Shown: positions 47,426 to 60,116 of the stretch, piece by piece
Layout: every line of letters starts with the position of its first letter
How positions within the stretch are numbered: the stretch's first letter is position 1
NCBI GenBank assembly: GCA_034336665.1
Contig: JAPFBE010000003.1
Span: 13,494,360 to 13,558,359 of the forward strand
Reading direction: 5' to 3'
DNA: 64,000 bases
Source: Luscinia megarhynchos
Taxonomy: Eukaryota > Chordata > Aves > Passeriformes > Turdidae
Made by a program: the position numbers and the translations under genes
The notes under the pieces: generated by a model
Databases searched by the model: none
What the model saw: only the letters and a program-made list of their open reading frames with translations
What the model was told of the DNA's origin: nothing

Positions 47426-48625
47426 AATGGAATTAATAACCCAATCAAATACAAAAGAGCTATACTGAAAAAAATTGCAAACCGATTGAATTCCTGCAGA
47501 GACATTTCCTTGTGTATAAGAACAACAGCTAAATGCTCAAGAGAAACAGGATGTATGGGGAGTGTACTTACCAAGTTTATTAGAAAAGGTGATAGTTGGT
47601 CTGACCTTGTGAAAGCTTTGTTTTTTTGGTTTTTTTTAACAAACATAATTGTAAGTATGAGAAAAAAATATATATTTTTGAGTCTGCTTTTTTTTATAGC
47701 AGTTTATGTCCACAATGTGTTCTCTTTTATTTTAATGGCTATGATACCACTACGCTTTTGAAATAAGTTGAGTTTGACAAAATATTTATGAAAGGAAAAG
47801 AAGAAAGATGTTATTTTCATTTTTTGTTGAGCATCAAAATACAGCTCATCACCAGTACTTGGGTGCAACCAGGTATAAAGTAACAAAACCAAACCATTTC
47901 TGTGTTTTATGTTGTCTTTTAGATGTTTTTCCCATTAACTGCGAAGTACTCTCAAATCTACTAGGCATTTTTGTTTTCCCTTATTTACTTTGGAGAATAA
48001 TTTTATTCCTTTTGCATGACCCTTTTCCTGATTTTGTATAGTTGTACCAGTAAGTCTGCCAAAATGCAAATTACACATTTTCTACTAAATTGAAAACAAA
48101 GCATTTTTATATTCAAAACACTATTTCTATGCTGCCGTCTATTGTCTGTGTTGTGTTAGGTGGTGAGTAAAGAAATGTATTCACACATGTGCATACACTG
48201 TAAAAACTGTATATAAATGCATCTTTTTATGTGCAGTTACAATATTTTAACTAGTGCACAGATTCAGCCATATCTGTTGAATTTAAGGTATTCTTTCATG
48301 AGCTAAATAATTCAAAGTTCTTAAGTGAAACTGGAAGCCTCATTTGGTATCAAAATATCTTATCTTTTAGTATATACTGATTGATTCAGTAACATTAAAC
48401 TCTTTATATTGTTGCTACATAATGAACTTATAAATTATTTTTTAAAAAGTAAACTCATTTTACCTGAGTTTCTTTTTATTTTCAATGTGCTGCCCAGTTT
48501 TCTTTTTTTGTTAAAATAGAAAAAGTCAATAAGCAAATGCTCAGCACTGCTGCGACCCACAGTTATTTTTGGAACTGGATACTGAATATGCTACAGTTTA
48601 TTGACAATACTTTGCTTATACTCAT

Positions 48626-48653
48626 ACTTCAATATGAGTACTCATATTGAAGT
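48626..48653. repeat. Perfect 28-bp palindrome in KLHL15 3'UTR
   Basis: ACTTCAATATGAGT is followed at once by its exact reverse complement ACTCATATTGAAGT with no spacer. In RNA it would fold as a hairpin with a minimal loop, or pair between two transcripts. Confidence 0.95.
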
Positions 48654-49770
48654 GGTATAATCTTTTTATTTTTATTATTTAATTATTAGCAATGTAAGAA
48701 CTACTGTGCTTTGAAAATGTGGAGTTAGGTGATTGGTTTGTTAGTATAATTTCTGTTTCTTTTATAAAATCCTACACAACTCTGGCTACTGACCTTGGAG
48801 TGCCTGAATAGACATGGCTGGTCCAAGAGGGCTTTGACTATTCTATTGTGTTAACTTGCAGGTGTAAATGACAGCAGATAGGTAAGAATTATCTGCCAAG
48901 ACATAAATAATAACAGTAACTGCATTTTGACTATCTTTGTGGATGTAAATTAGCCACTTCTAGAACCCAAAGGACAGATCTGGGGAGGCTGAAGGCTCAC
49001 ACGTATTTCAGATGCTGAAACATGAGCTGCATATTTTGTAAAATCTTACACTGCTGTGTTTCATTTTAAGCAATAGAGCTTACTTTATATGCAGCAATGC
49101 AAAACCACTTTATTCAGCATCTTCCAGTCAGAATTCACTGTAGAAAAGGAATGTACAGTACTCAGGGAGTTCAAAAGAATGCACTTACAAAGGGACCAAA
49201 ATCACCCTAAATTTTCTGTGTTGAAAATAACACCTACTTGTGTAAATGAAGTTTGAAATAATAGAAGTTAAAACAATGTGTAAAACTTCTCATATTGTGT
49301 TCCAGTATCTTTGCAGGAATTATGTTCTGGGTTGAAATGTGAGTATTTGAAGCTATATGGCAAATCAGCAGATTTTTGGGTTTGTTTATTGTTATAAATG
49401 ATTTATTAATTGAGTATTTTCACATGTTTTAAAAGAAAGAGGGAACGCTTGCCATCATAGCTGTAGTGATAAGTTATTTACACCAGAAGAGACTGGACCA
49501 AATACTGATATTCAGCCTTCTGATGCAGACAAGTTTGCAGCTAAATTTGTCTATTTTTATTAAGAATACAGTTTACTGAATTAGAAATCTAATTTATTTT
49601 CTTGATAGCCTAACTTAAAGCAAATATGGCTTACACTAAAACCTCAGTTCACTGTGAGACTTGTTTGTGCATCAGCCTACATGGGGACAGATAAACTGAC
49701 TAGTAGGTGCTGGCTGTGTGCTGACTGTACATAGTTTATGGAATATTGGGGCACGAGGAAAAAAAAACAA

Positions 49771-49857
49771 GGTTGGGGATGAGGGTGGGGGTTTTTGTTG
49801 GTTTGGTTTTGGGGTTTTTTTGGGTTTTTGTTTTGGTTTTTTTTGGTTTTTTTTTGG
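49771..49857. repeat. G/T-rich low-complexity tract
   Basis: A run of GGTTTTGGGGTTTTTTT-like units on the plus strand, within the KLHL15 3'UTR. Several GGG/GGGG runs could support a weak G-quadruplex in RNA. Confidence 0.8.
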
Positions 49858-52800
49858 TCACCAGCTCAGTTCTCAGTAAGTTAATGGGGCAGCAAGCTAA
49901 TCCTGTGTGAGGCAGCTGTCAAGGACACGTTACATAGAATAGAGTGCTTCACTGTGTGTGGGGCCAGTGCAGGTGTGGGGAGCAGCCCTGGCTCTGGATA
50001 TCTGGTGTTCAGGAGTCAGATGTCTCAGAGACACGGCCAAGACTTTATTAAAAGTAATGGTAAGGATAGGGGTGTCTCAAGTTACATTTTTGAGTCTGCA
50101 TTCAAGCGCCTTCTGAAGCTCTGTGCACTCTGCCACTAAAGTCATTGGTGAGTGCTGACACTTGAAAAATGAAGAACCAGATCGGTTTTGGTGCTCTGCT
50201 TTTAAGCTCGTATTTATTTTAAGGTGCGCAGTTCTGAAAGACCTTGTTCAGGATTGTAGTAGTAATTGTTCTGTGAAATTATAACTGAACTGTCGGTTTC
50301 AGCTTCCCTGAACCTGTGTCTCCATTGAGAGGCTGGCTGTAACCTTTCCAGCATTGGGGATGGTTGGAATTTGCTTGGGAATAGAATGGTGGGGATATGT
50401 GAGAATGTTTTGTCAATTTACATATCTACAGTGCTTTCATTGTTTCGGACCTGAAATATAAAAATTAGCTTCTGTTCTTTTTTATATGCAATGGAACTTT
50501 TGAGACAGTTTACTTTGGTTACTTGGAGGGATTTTTTAATTGAATTTTTTTTGAATGTTTACTCTTCATATTTAGCTCCAGATAATTTAGTACCTTAATA
50601 GGAACAAATTAAGATGGCTAATGAGAAATGCCTATTACTATCAAATTTTGAGCATTATGGTCAGATTAAGATGTTTAATCTTAATTTAAAACATTTAAAT
50701 GCCTCTCATTTGTCAAAAAAAGGTAAGTTATGATCTTTGGTTATTAGATTTTGGGAGGTTCTACTATTCCCATCCCATAATGGAATACCAGCAAATCTAA
50801 TGTTATTCACATATTTAAAATTCGACATATGACTTAACTTTGAAAAGCAAGTGTACTTGCCTTTTTTTAGAAAGGTGGACATAGTGAGTTACAATCTAGG
50901 GGTATTTTTTCACATCTATAGAAAAAAGGTATCAGCTTCATTTCTTAATTTAGCAACGAACTTCAGGAGGAAATTTTCTTTTCAAACGAGACAATGGACA
51001 AAAAGCACAGTGTTCCTGTAAGGGGACCGGATACTGCAGGTCGCCATTTCACATGCTCCTAGGTCTGTTTTTAGGGGGCAGATTGTTTTTTATAAGTATT
51101 GCATAAGGAAAAATGGCTCACTTTCTGCCACAAAGTGTTGGTAGTTTCATTGTGGGAGGCATCAGCTGGCAAAAAGAAACTTTAGGAATCTTTTTCCCCT
51201 TGAACTCAGCTGGTGGAAGGCAGAGGTTGGTTTTGCAGAGGTCCTGCTGTTTCAGAAAGCACAGCTAGCAAGTGGCAGTATATGAGCTACCTGGCAACCT
51301 ACTTTTACGTTACTTTCTTTTGAAAAATGTGGATGCCCTACTTCCTGCAGTATGATCACAGTCCTGTTAGAACTAGCTCTGAGGGTTTGACTGTAGTATT
51401 TCCCTGATTTCTGAGATTTGCAGCTATGTATTCTTGAGGCCCTCCTGCCTTAGAATCACAAGTGCTGCATTCAAACTGATCTATAAAACCCCATTGCTTA
51501 ACTCATTATGTCCATTCTTTAGCTAAGGGAGGGTAAGCATTGTGGGAGAGACTAACAGTTCTTTAAAAGAAACTTCTAGTTTGTGTCAGCCTGCATATGG
51601 CAAGTCTTTTTAGAAGTAATTGCATTTGTAGAGGTATTTTGCCTTTTTAATGTACTTTTTCTTAAAAAAAAAAAAAAAAGTGAATTGGGCCCCAGATTCT
51701 TTCAACATTTCAGATCTGGACTTCACATGTGAATAGTCCAATACAAAGAAACAGATAACTGTATGGTACTTAAATGGAAAGCATGTAAGCACAAGTGTCA
51801 CTAAGCCTGTGCTTAAGAGTTTATAGGGTTGGGGCCATCAGGGAAAACATCCCTCCTGCTCTCCTGCTAATAAAAATATATATAGGTGGTGAAGTTACTT
51901 GAATAAGCATCTGTCACAAGTGAAAGGGTTTACTGAAGGAGAGTGGGAAAAAGCATAACTGGAAAACATCATCTATTTAAACAGAGCTTGCTGGTGTCCT
52001 GTAGCTAACATTCTGAGATTGTCATGTTTGTTAAACAACTAAAGCTTCTTAGAATAAATACTAATGACTACTTTTGCATCTGTATTCTATTTTCGAAAGG
52101 TGGTAACTTGAAAATTTCCCTTTGTATGGGTAAACTTCATAAAACATAGTTGTATGTGGCAGGTGGCAGAAAAACTAATTCGTTTTGAGCACAGCTTTCC
52201 TGTGTGTCCCTCTACTAATTGTTTTTACACTTCTCTAAGTTCAACTTATGTAATCTTTTAAAAATAGCTTTCAGAAATGAATTTTAAATACCTTTGGATT
52301 AATATTAAATTGGTAGCTAAGGAAAAATAATTTCTATTTGCAGATAGTTTTTATTTATGGCTCTGGTAGAAAAATCTTACTGTAAGTTTAGAAAATGAAG
52401 TGCTCTGTAGGACTGTAAAGTTAGCTATATTAGGGGGGCTTTTATTACCTCAGTGGGACCCACCTAACTTTTATGTCAATGTTGGAGCACGTGAAGGGAA
52501 AAGTGAATTATGTTTTTATTTTAAATATTTTTCCCTATATATTGTTATTTTTGTAGATCTTTTTAAAATAAATTATATGATGGAGATTGCAATTCCACTA
52601 TAATATCCCACAATTCCAGTGTACAATATCATATTGTTTGTATTGAAAAGAATGTATTTGATAAGTTAACAGGAAAAGTTATTTTCAAACTGTACTATGT
52701 GTCTAGCTATTGGAAATACTTTTCCTATAGAAAATTAAAATTATATGTATATGACCTCATATATACATTTGGATTAACTGTCTAACGATTACTCTAGGGC

Positions 52801-52996
52801 TGCTATAAACTTCTCTAAATAATTTAAGAATTGCCTCTTTGTAACTGTTTCAAAGCATTTTTTCTTGTCTTTTATTTTTTTCCCCCCAGAAAGTAATTTT
52901 CCCTTGCTATGGATGCAGTATGCTCAGACTTGCATTTGTGCTCTGTTTGGGTTTCAAGCTGAAAAAATGTATAAAATGTGTATAAAGAAAAGTGTA

Positions 52997-53002
52997 AATA
53001 AA
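52997..53002 (+). terminator. KLHL15: Likely KLHL15 polyadenylation signal
   Basis: AATAAA in the context GTGTAAATAAAATATTTTT, with TG-rich sequence 20-40 bases downstream. It is the clearest signal at a plausible distance from the stop codon. Confidence 0.5.
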
Positions 53003-53020
53003 ATATTTTTAATCTTTAAA

Positions 53021-56000
53021 CACTCTTGTGTAAACTTTGTAATACTCAAAAATGTAGTGGAACTGGATTATTTTCTCCAGGACTTCAGAAATTACTCAGT
53101 TAAATAGCTCTTCAAAACTGTCTTGTTGCAATGTTTATGTAAGATCTTGTTAAAGTTATCCCATCGAGTTGGATGTGCTTACATTAACAACTTCAAGCTC
53201 TTCTCTTTAGCTGTATTTTACAGTCTTCCCAGTCTCAATTGCTGTAGGGTGTTTATCTGTTTACTCTGCATGTCAAGCTTGAAGGAGTGTTTGGAGTTGA
53301 CCCGGTTGTTACCTTTGTCCCCGGTGTGAAGTTATGAATTGAAACTGCCAGGGCTGAGCACCAGGGCAGCCCTTGGTGTGCTCAGCAGCCAGGAGAGACC
53401 ATTCCCTGCTGCGGGAATCGAGGCTGCCAGACCATGTGTGCTCATCACACACCTGCCCCTCAGAGTGCCACAGGCCCAGCTTGCACTTCTCATCATTTCC
53501 CGTAGCAGGAACGGGAAACTTCATGGCAGGATTGAAGTGTCAGATCAGCGTTCAATACCAGGGAGGGGGAGCAGGGTGGGAGGGCAGGTGAAACAGGTCA
53601 TTATCCTATTTTCTCAAGCAGTCCAATGAAAGCCTTCCTTGTCAGTCCGCTGCCACACTTTTCCTTTCTCTGTCACTATTTTGTCAAGTCTCTCTCAGAT
53701 CAAAGCCCTTGGTTTAAAAGTCTGCTGTCAAGAATGTTTGGAAAGAACTGTGGTGTCTTTACTTTTTTTCCCCGTATTGAATTCTAAAGTAGCATTTTAA
53801 TTTTATTTTAATAATTCAAATTATTTTAAACTTCATTTGCATAATGTAACTTTCCCCATCCCCCCCTCCTTCCTCTCCCTTTTTAGTAACTTTTCTTCAT
53901 CTTATGCAATGTACTGTTTAATGGGAGAATGCTGTGGATGAATTAAAGGGAGGAAGGGCCACTTTTAATTGTGATATGTCCCCATTTTGAGTTCAAAAGG
54001 AGACCAAATGCATTAGACTGATACAGTGGAAGAAAAGATGACAATCTTTTCACACTGTATATATTACTTACATTTCTTTTTATTTGCCTTTTTAATTTCC
54101 CTTCTCAGTGAGCCAGGTTGAATTTTTGGCAATGCCTTTTATCCAAGATGTCACAATGCCTGACTTTACTTATTAGCACCACTGTAGTTCATCAGGCATC
54201 TCCAACAAAGTTCCTATTGTTTCATTTCACTAAGAGCTCTCACATTTTCACTGGTTCATACCAAATTCTTCACCTTTATTTTTTTTTTTTAATATGTGGC
54301 CTTATTTTTTGGCAGTAGTTAGTAATCTGTGTTCACTTGTTTGTATGGTATGAAATTAATGTTATTTTGGCAAAGAGCTTATTTGGTGAATGCCTTCTGT
54401 AGTCTTTGCTGTAAATTATCCTAGTTGGCATGAAATTCTTAATTTCAACAACTGCTGCCCACTTGTTGTAGATTGGGGTTTTGGGGGTCTGGGTTTAGTT
54501 TGGGGTTTCTTGTTTATTTGTTTCTTTTTTGAATCCATTAACTTCATAATACAGAAAGGCAGAGTGTTGCTTTGGATGTTACACAGATTGTGTATCAGTT
54601 CTGTACCTTCTGAGTTCAAAACACTCTTGTGGATACGTGATCCCCTACCCAGCCTCTAGCCCGTCAAGTCTTGCTGATGATTCAGTTTCATCCTTTAACT
54701 GAAGAACCACCTGGTACTCCGGCATGTGCCAAACCTTCATCCAAGGAAGAAGGTAGGGAATATGTGGCAGCTTCAGTTTCTTGTTTTAATTAACACTTTC
54801 CACTTCTATGTTCAATTCTATAGTTGTGCTATTGGGGAATGTTTATTGGCACAGATGCTTTGGGCAATATTTACAGGTAAGAATAAACCTCATCACGATG
54901 TCTGTTTAAGCCTGCAGTGGCTGGTCAGTCATCTCTCCATTGGAATTAAAGCCAACATTAAGCATCATATGCTGAGCACCAAACATTCTAGATTGATGGT
55001 ATGTGGTATTTAAAGGAACTAAAAAAATTCTCTCTGCTGTATATCTGATGTCTTCAAATATCTCCTGGTGGTGTCACCCTTGGTAGCATTTCTCCTGTAT
55101 TACAAATAAATGTTGCTCAATAAATGGTGCTGAATAAAATATCTGTTTTCTAATGAGGTAGAAGGCTTTCATGGTTAACCCTTCTATTGCACTCTTTAGT
55201 TTTATCAGACAGCTGTGTCTGTCTTTGGCTTAAACTGGCAATTTTCTTTCCCACAGCCTTTTGAATATGTCCTCAGGCATGTTCTAAACATTGGCTTGTC
55301 TGGAGTTTGTCGAGTGTTTCATCTCCCAAGTTTAAGTTACACCATGTAATTATTTTTTCTGTGTAAAAATATTTTCTTTCCCCTGGTGAATTGTGCATGG
55401 TATGGGTCTGTTTATATGTACTTGAGTACTATTGATGAGACTTTCTGACTTTCCCATTCTTTCTTTGTCAGAGGAATTATATAATGCCAACAGAAACTAA
55501 GTATTTATTTTCTCTGTGTTTAAGTTCTGTCATTTCAGGGTAAAAATTTTAAGGTTGTCAGTGGGTTCTTGTGTTTACCTTCCCAGATTGCCAAAGTCAT
55601 ACAAAATGCATGGGATTGTGCTTCTGCTGTCAATGGAAGGCATGACTTAAATGCTTCCCCTATGCTGGTATAGTGATGACTTTTATTTTCACTCCTAGAA
55701 AGCAAGGAATTGCTCTGCTATCATCCTCCACCTCTCTGAAAGCCCTCTCGGCAAATTTATGCCCAAGAAAGAGTCCGAGTTACTTAGGTGTCCTTGGTGA
55801 GCTGAGGATGTTCCATAGGACTTGCCTTGTGCCACACATGCTCTCACTTCTTCTCTGGCTCCTACAGGTAGTTCTGCAAGGATTTTTTCACCTAACACAG
55901 GTGGCAACTTGATACCAAGAACTAAATTTCAACTTACTGTAATGAAATCCAAAATACCAAAATTTCAGAAGATGTTTCAGAGGGCAAAAGTTGTGGGGTT

Positions 56001-57440
56001 TTTGTTGTTGTTGGTTTTTTTGTTTTGTTTTGGTTAGGGTTTTTTTGTTTGTTTGTTTTTGTTTTTTTTAAATCTGTATATTTCTGCTCCTCCTGATTTG
56101 GAGTTCATTTATTGCAATCAAGAAGTTACCATCAAAGAATAACTTTTCCTAATTTTTCTCCTGACAGATTATCCAAAGCACTGCAAAGCATTATGTAGTC
56201 ATAAGGGAAAATAATGGGGATGATAATTAACTGAAATGTAGCTTTCAGTTGAATGACGTTTCATGGTCTTATAGTTGGGAACTGATCCAACTAACAACTT
56301 TCTTTGGAAATGTTTTAGCTGTTTTCTGAAAGAGGTGGATTTTGGCTTAGTGCTGTTCTCTGAAAACAAGGGGAGTGAGAGTGACCTCTATGTAAGTTAA
56401 ATAAACTCAGTACCTTAGCCAAGGAAATCTCAGTACAAAATTGTTAACACCATAATAATAACCAACTGCACTCTGCAGAATTTGTGCTCCTTAAAAAGTG
56501 ATCAGAGTTTTTCAATTTTAGTTTTGTCCTAGCTTTGCTGCGCAGAGATTTTTATTTTTCCCATGGTAAAAAATAATTACAATAATGTATTTTTTGCTAA
56601 ACTTGTTAAACTGGGTTAGAAACCCGTAGAGAGATCTGCTCTCAGATTTGCAGCCATGTTCAAAGCAAGGCAGAACACATTAAAGTGACTGGATGGGTTA
56701 GCAATTTTCCAGTTCTTTAACTTTTGATGATTTATGCATCTGCTGTGGATGGAAATCATCCAATATCCTTCAGAGATAATGTCTGGAACCAGACATACAA
56801 TTTACCCGTTTCGTATTCCCATTTTCTGTAACAACGGATTGATCCCTCAGGCTTTTCAATTAATGAAATTGCCACTCTTGATGTTCAGCTAAGTTGCTTC
56901 TATTTGTAACACCCAGTTGCTGGGCCCGTGTAATACCCTGCATTGTTACATGCAGAGAGGAATGAGAACCTATGTGATCACACTTGAGAAATGTGACATT
57001 TTTTTCATCTATACAACAGCCAAAGCAAGCTAAGGCATTGTTTTTTTGGTGTGCCAGCACCATATTGTACTAATTTATGAGCCTAAGGAGGTAGTTTAAA
57101 ATCCTGTGCTTGATGGAAGCAGTTAAAAGTAATAACTTGTCAGGCTGTGCTCCACTACCCTGTTCCCCCTCAGTTCCTACACCATGAGCTGCAATCATGC
57201 CAGCCATAGCCCTTCTCCAGAGGGAATGGGGGTTGACATCAACAGCATCACATTGGGACAGTAGCAGGGGATAATGTGTGTTAAACAGATAAGGGATCAT
57301 TGGGGAAACTGTCTGACCATTTTCATTAGTGATTGTGAGAGAGCCCTGGAAAAAGTCCTAGAGTTTCCTAAATGCCCTTCAGGATTAAGCTTGTGTAAGG
57401 TTGAGTGTTGCTGCTTTGTGGCAAGTGTTCCAAGAAAGGA
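53021..57440. other. KLHL15-APOO intergenic DNA (left part)
   Basis: No gene was recognised. Positions 53,280-53,600 are GC-richer and include an imperfect hairpin at 53,353-53,388 (GCTGAGCACCAGGG paired with CCCTTGGTGTGCTCAGC). At 55,104-55,138 three AATAAA motifs occur close together. They could be a distal KLHL15 poly(A) site or the tail of an ancient retroposon. Confidence 0.4.
55991..56069. repeat. T/G-rich low-complexity tract
   Basis: GTTGTTGTTGG, TTTTGTTTTG and TTTGTTTGTTTG units over about 80 bp. This is simple-sequence expansion. Confidence 0.85.
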
Positions 57441-57463
57441 AGCAGTAGTGGACGGTTCCAGAT

Positions 57464-57699
57464 ATGATGGGTTTTAATATGAGGAAAAATGAATATGAGG
57501 CAAAAGAAAGCAAAAGTACAAGCCCAGCCTTAACAAATGCCATGGTACCAGAGAGCAAGGAACTGCAGAAGGACTTCCTGACTAATGAGTGCTCTATACA
57601 GAAACTGGATTATGTCCCAAAAAGGGCATTTTGCTTCCAGGAGGAATGTGTACCTTTAATAGAAAATTATTCGGTACACCTAGAAACTCGTTTAGGTAA
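57464..57699 (+). other. Candidate exon of an unidentified transcript (a)
   Basis: An open frame starting Met-Met at 57,464 and running as GFNMRKNEYEAKESKSTSPA and onward for 78 codons, ending ACTCGTTTAG followed by a donor-like GTAAAT. Composition is balanced and protein-like, unlike most chance frames nearby. An in-frame TAG lies about 25 bases upstream, so it would be a first coding exon or be entered through the CAGTAG acceptor-like site near 57,443. I recognise no family. It joins in phase with candidate exon b. Confidence 0.3.
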
Positions 57700-58313
57700 A
57701 TAATGTACTACATTTCATATGCATGCATATTTATTAAGATATGTAAATCAATAAATTTACAGGCAAATGAGGTAAAGCTTTTCACATCACCTTGCTATGA
57801 AATTAGGGATTACTGTGAAAATAATTTTTAAGGAAAAAAATTCATGCACAAAATATATTATGACTGGCAACAGATGCAGGACCTTTCATTTTTTAGCCTC
57901 AGTTGATTTCCAAAATGTGTCATGTTCAACTGAAATCTGAGGTGCATTTGAATTTTGAAAGGAGTTGGACTTTGTTGTGATGGGTGCTTAAGGGCATCAA
58001 AAAGCTGTTTGTATTCTCACTGCTACCGATAGCCTGTTATCTGTGCTTAACTAGCCAATCCACACATCTCTTGGTTGGTGATATCAACAACTTCTAGGTC
58101 GAATGACAGAATTATTCAATGCAGCTGGCAGGAGTAGCTGAAAAATGTGGAACCAGAGCTACTGGTGGCTGCAGCGAGAAGCCAAGGATTTAAATTAGGG
58201 AAGGAACGTTTGGGTTTTTAACCGTGGTAAAATCAAAGTTAAATAGATGCAGTTGAATTACACTGGGGTTTTTGCATTATATATGTCTCTCTTCTACCTG
58301 TCCCTTGTCTTAG

Positions 58314-58438
58314 ATTATAGAATCGTTATATGGAAAGCACAGAGTGTATTTTGGATGCTGCCAAAAGGTGACAAAGCTGGTGAGACAACAGGTGCTAAAA
58401 TTAAAGTCCTGGCAGTAAAGACTTTGTTGAAGTTAAAG
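58314..58438 (+). other. Candidate exon of an unidentified transcript (b)
   Basis: A strong acceptor (TCTACCTGTCCCTTGTCTTAG) and a good donor (TTAAAG|GTAGGT) bound 125 bp. Entered in phase 1 from candidate a, the exon is open throughout (YRIVIWKAQSVFWMLPKGDK and onward). Entered in phase 0 it reads 34 residues to a stop. I cannot tell which, if either, is used. Confidence 0.35.
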
Positions 58439-58513
58439 GTAGGTCAGGTGAGAAAGCACAAATAGCTCTGCAATGGCATCTGTTCTCAACTCCCAATTAC
58501 TTTCTGAATGTAG

Positions 58514-58600
58514 GACTTCAGACCTCGTAGGTGCCAATAAAGTGCCTCTGACAAACGTCAAAGAACGACCCACCTTACGTATGAAAAGAAAAAGCACAAG
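58514..58600 (+). other. Candidate exon of an unidentified transcript (c)
   Basis: 87 bp between acceptor CTTTCTGAATGTAG and a consensus donor CACAAG|GTAAGT. The intron from candidate b is only 75 bp and has a branch-point-like TTCTCAAC. In phase with the open a-b frame it reads eight codons to TAA. An AATAAA sits inside it at 58,536. It may be a terminal coding exon or part of a non-coding RNA. Confidence 0.3.
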
Positions 58601-59465
58601 GTAAGTTTCACTCTAAATAAGACAGTATCATTAAATACAAAAATCTGTTCAATTTTGTTTTGTTTTGTTTTTATTTAGGAAGTAAATAAAGTAGGAAGGA
58701 TGAAGGAGTATTCTTATGGACGTGCAAACTACTCCCCCTTTACAAAGGAATTGTAAAAGTCTGTCATCCTGCACCCAATAAAAGTCAGTTCAATTCACTG
58801 CTTAACAAATATGTGCTAAAAGTGACAGGAACCTGAGAAATTGATGATGTGCTCTGCAGACCCACCCAGCAAAGCTGTGTGCCTGGCATGCCCCCTCCCA
58901 CTATGCCTTGTGGGCATTTAGAGCGGCAGGCTCACAGCATTTCGTGAAGCTGCTTAACAACTGAAGGCTGAATTTACTGGAGCCCTCGTGGTTGTGTATT
59001 TCCTATTAGCTACATCTTTTCAATGAACTTGAAGAGATCTGCCAAACAGCATTCTTTCCACTTAAAACACGACACAAACAAAAAGCTCTAAGAGGCGGAA
59101 TAGCAGTTTATGTTATAAAGACATCAAAACCTAATTCTAAACAGGCTGGCAAAACTGTAGTGACAAGTCATGGTATTTTAAAAAAATTGTTTTAATGAGA
59201 AAAGGTGCACAGAAAAACATGGGGGGGGGGCGGGTGTTGGGGTTGTTTTGTTTGTTTTAATACAAAAGATTATTTGACATGAAGGAGAATATCAAAATAA
59301 ACCAGCCTTCCAGAATTATGTTTTCCATTGATCAGTGTGAGTAGGCAACTTCATTGGTATTTGATGGCAGATGTTACACACTCATATCTTAACATTATTG
59401 TGCAACAAATGCATTTTTCCCCTACAATTATAAATCTATGGCAAAGAACTGTAATTGTATTAGTA
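58601..59465. other. Intergenic DNA, no gene seen
   Basis: AT-rich sequence with a G10 run near 59,222. No exon, RNA gene or transposon was recognised. Confidence 0.4.
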
Positions 59466-60116
59466 GTAAAGTGTGGGAGTCCAGAGTACTCCTCTGGCTT
59501 CCCTGGAAGGTTCAAGACCCCCCTGGCAGGGTCCCCAAAGACCCTCGAATGAGACCCAGGTGTCTCAGGGGCTGGATATACCTCCTTGGAACAATTTACC
59601 AACATTGAGGGAAGAAATGCAAGCTGCAAAAACAAACAGAGTGTAAATTAGACTGTTAGAATGTAGAATTAGCAGATTTATGTTTGTGATAAGGGACACG
59701 TGGCCAAGATGGAGAAATTGGGGTGTGGATACCTCTTCCTCCTTCTTCTCCGTGTCATCCGTGCTGGGTGACATGCTGGCACTCTCAGATTGGATGAGGA
59801 CAGAGCTGGACCATGTAACAAGATTGTATTGTATTGGGGGTCATTTGTAAATACCTAGTACATAATTTAGAGTATAGAAGATAAGTCCTGCCTCTGCCAG
59901 GCAGATTCTGCCTTGGACGTCTAGCGAGCAGACTGCTGCTCGCTGGACAAAGCATTCCTGAGATAAGGAAGAATAAACAACCATGAAAACCTCTAAGAAC
60001 AGCCTCCTGCAGTCTCTCATCGGCAGGCATAGGAAAGAGCTGGGTTCCAGACCACCTGCATGTCCCCCAGAGGTGATCTCAGGTCTAAGGAGACACCTCG
60101 GGCAGTGACAGTAAAG
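59466..60116 (+). mobile_element. Solo LTR of an endogenous retrovirus with 6-bp target duplications
   Basis: The 639-bp element (59,472-60,110) starts TGTGGGAGTCC and ends GGGCAGTGACA, with the TGT...ACA termini of retroviral LTRs. It is flanked on both sides by the same hexamer GTAAAG (59,466-59,471 and 60,111-60,116). Internally, a polyadenylation hexamer AATAAA near 59,971 marks the U3-R/R-U5 region. No internal gag, pol or env sequence is present, so this is the product of LTR-LTR recombination. A 6-bp duplication fits class II (ERVK/alpha-like) elements. Identical target copies suggest fairly recent insertion. Confidence 0.85.

Larger units (their letters stand above)
47426..53020 (+). 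other. KLHL15: KLHL15 3' untranslated region
   Basis: About 5.6 kb of AU-rich sequence without coding potential. The proposed end is the AATAAA at 52,997-53,002, preceded by TGTA-type sequence and followed by TG-rich sequence (CTCTTGTGTAAACTTTG). Long 3'UTRs are usual for KLHL15. Further AATAAA copies at about 55,104-55,138 leave open a longer form. It contains a 28-bp perfect palindrome and a G/T-rich tract, listed separately. Confidence 0.6.

Noticed and set aside
55104..55138. Tail of an ancient L2/MIR-like retroposon (GCTCAATAAATGG...GAATAAAAT)
   Set aside because: The resemblance covers under 35 bases and consists mainly of AATAAA motifs. It is equally explained by polyadenylation signals.
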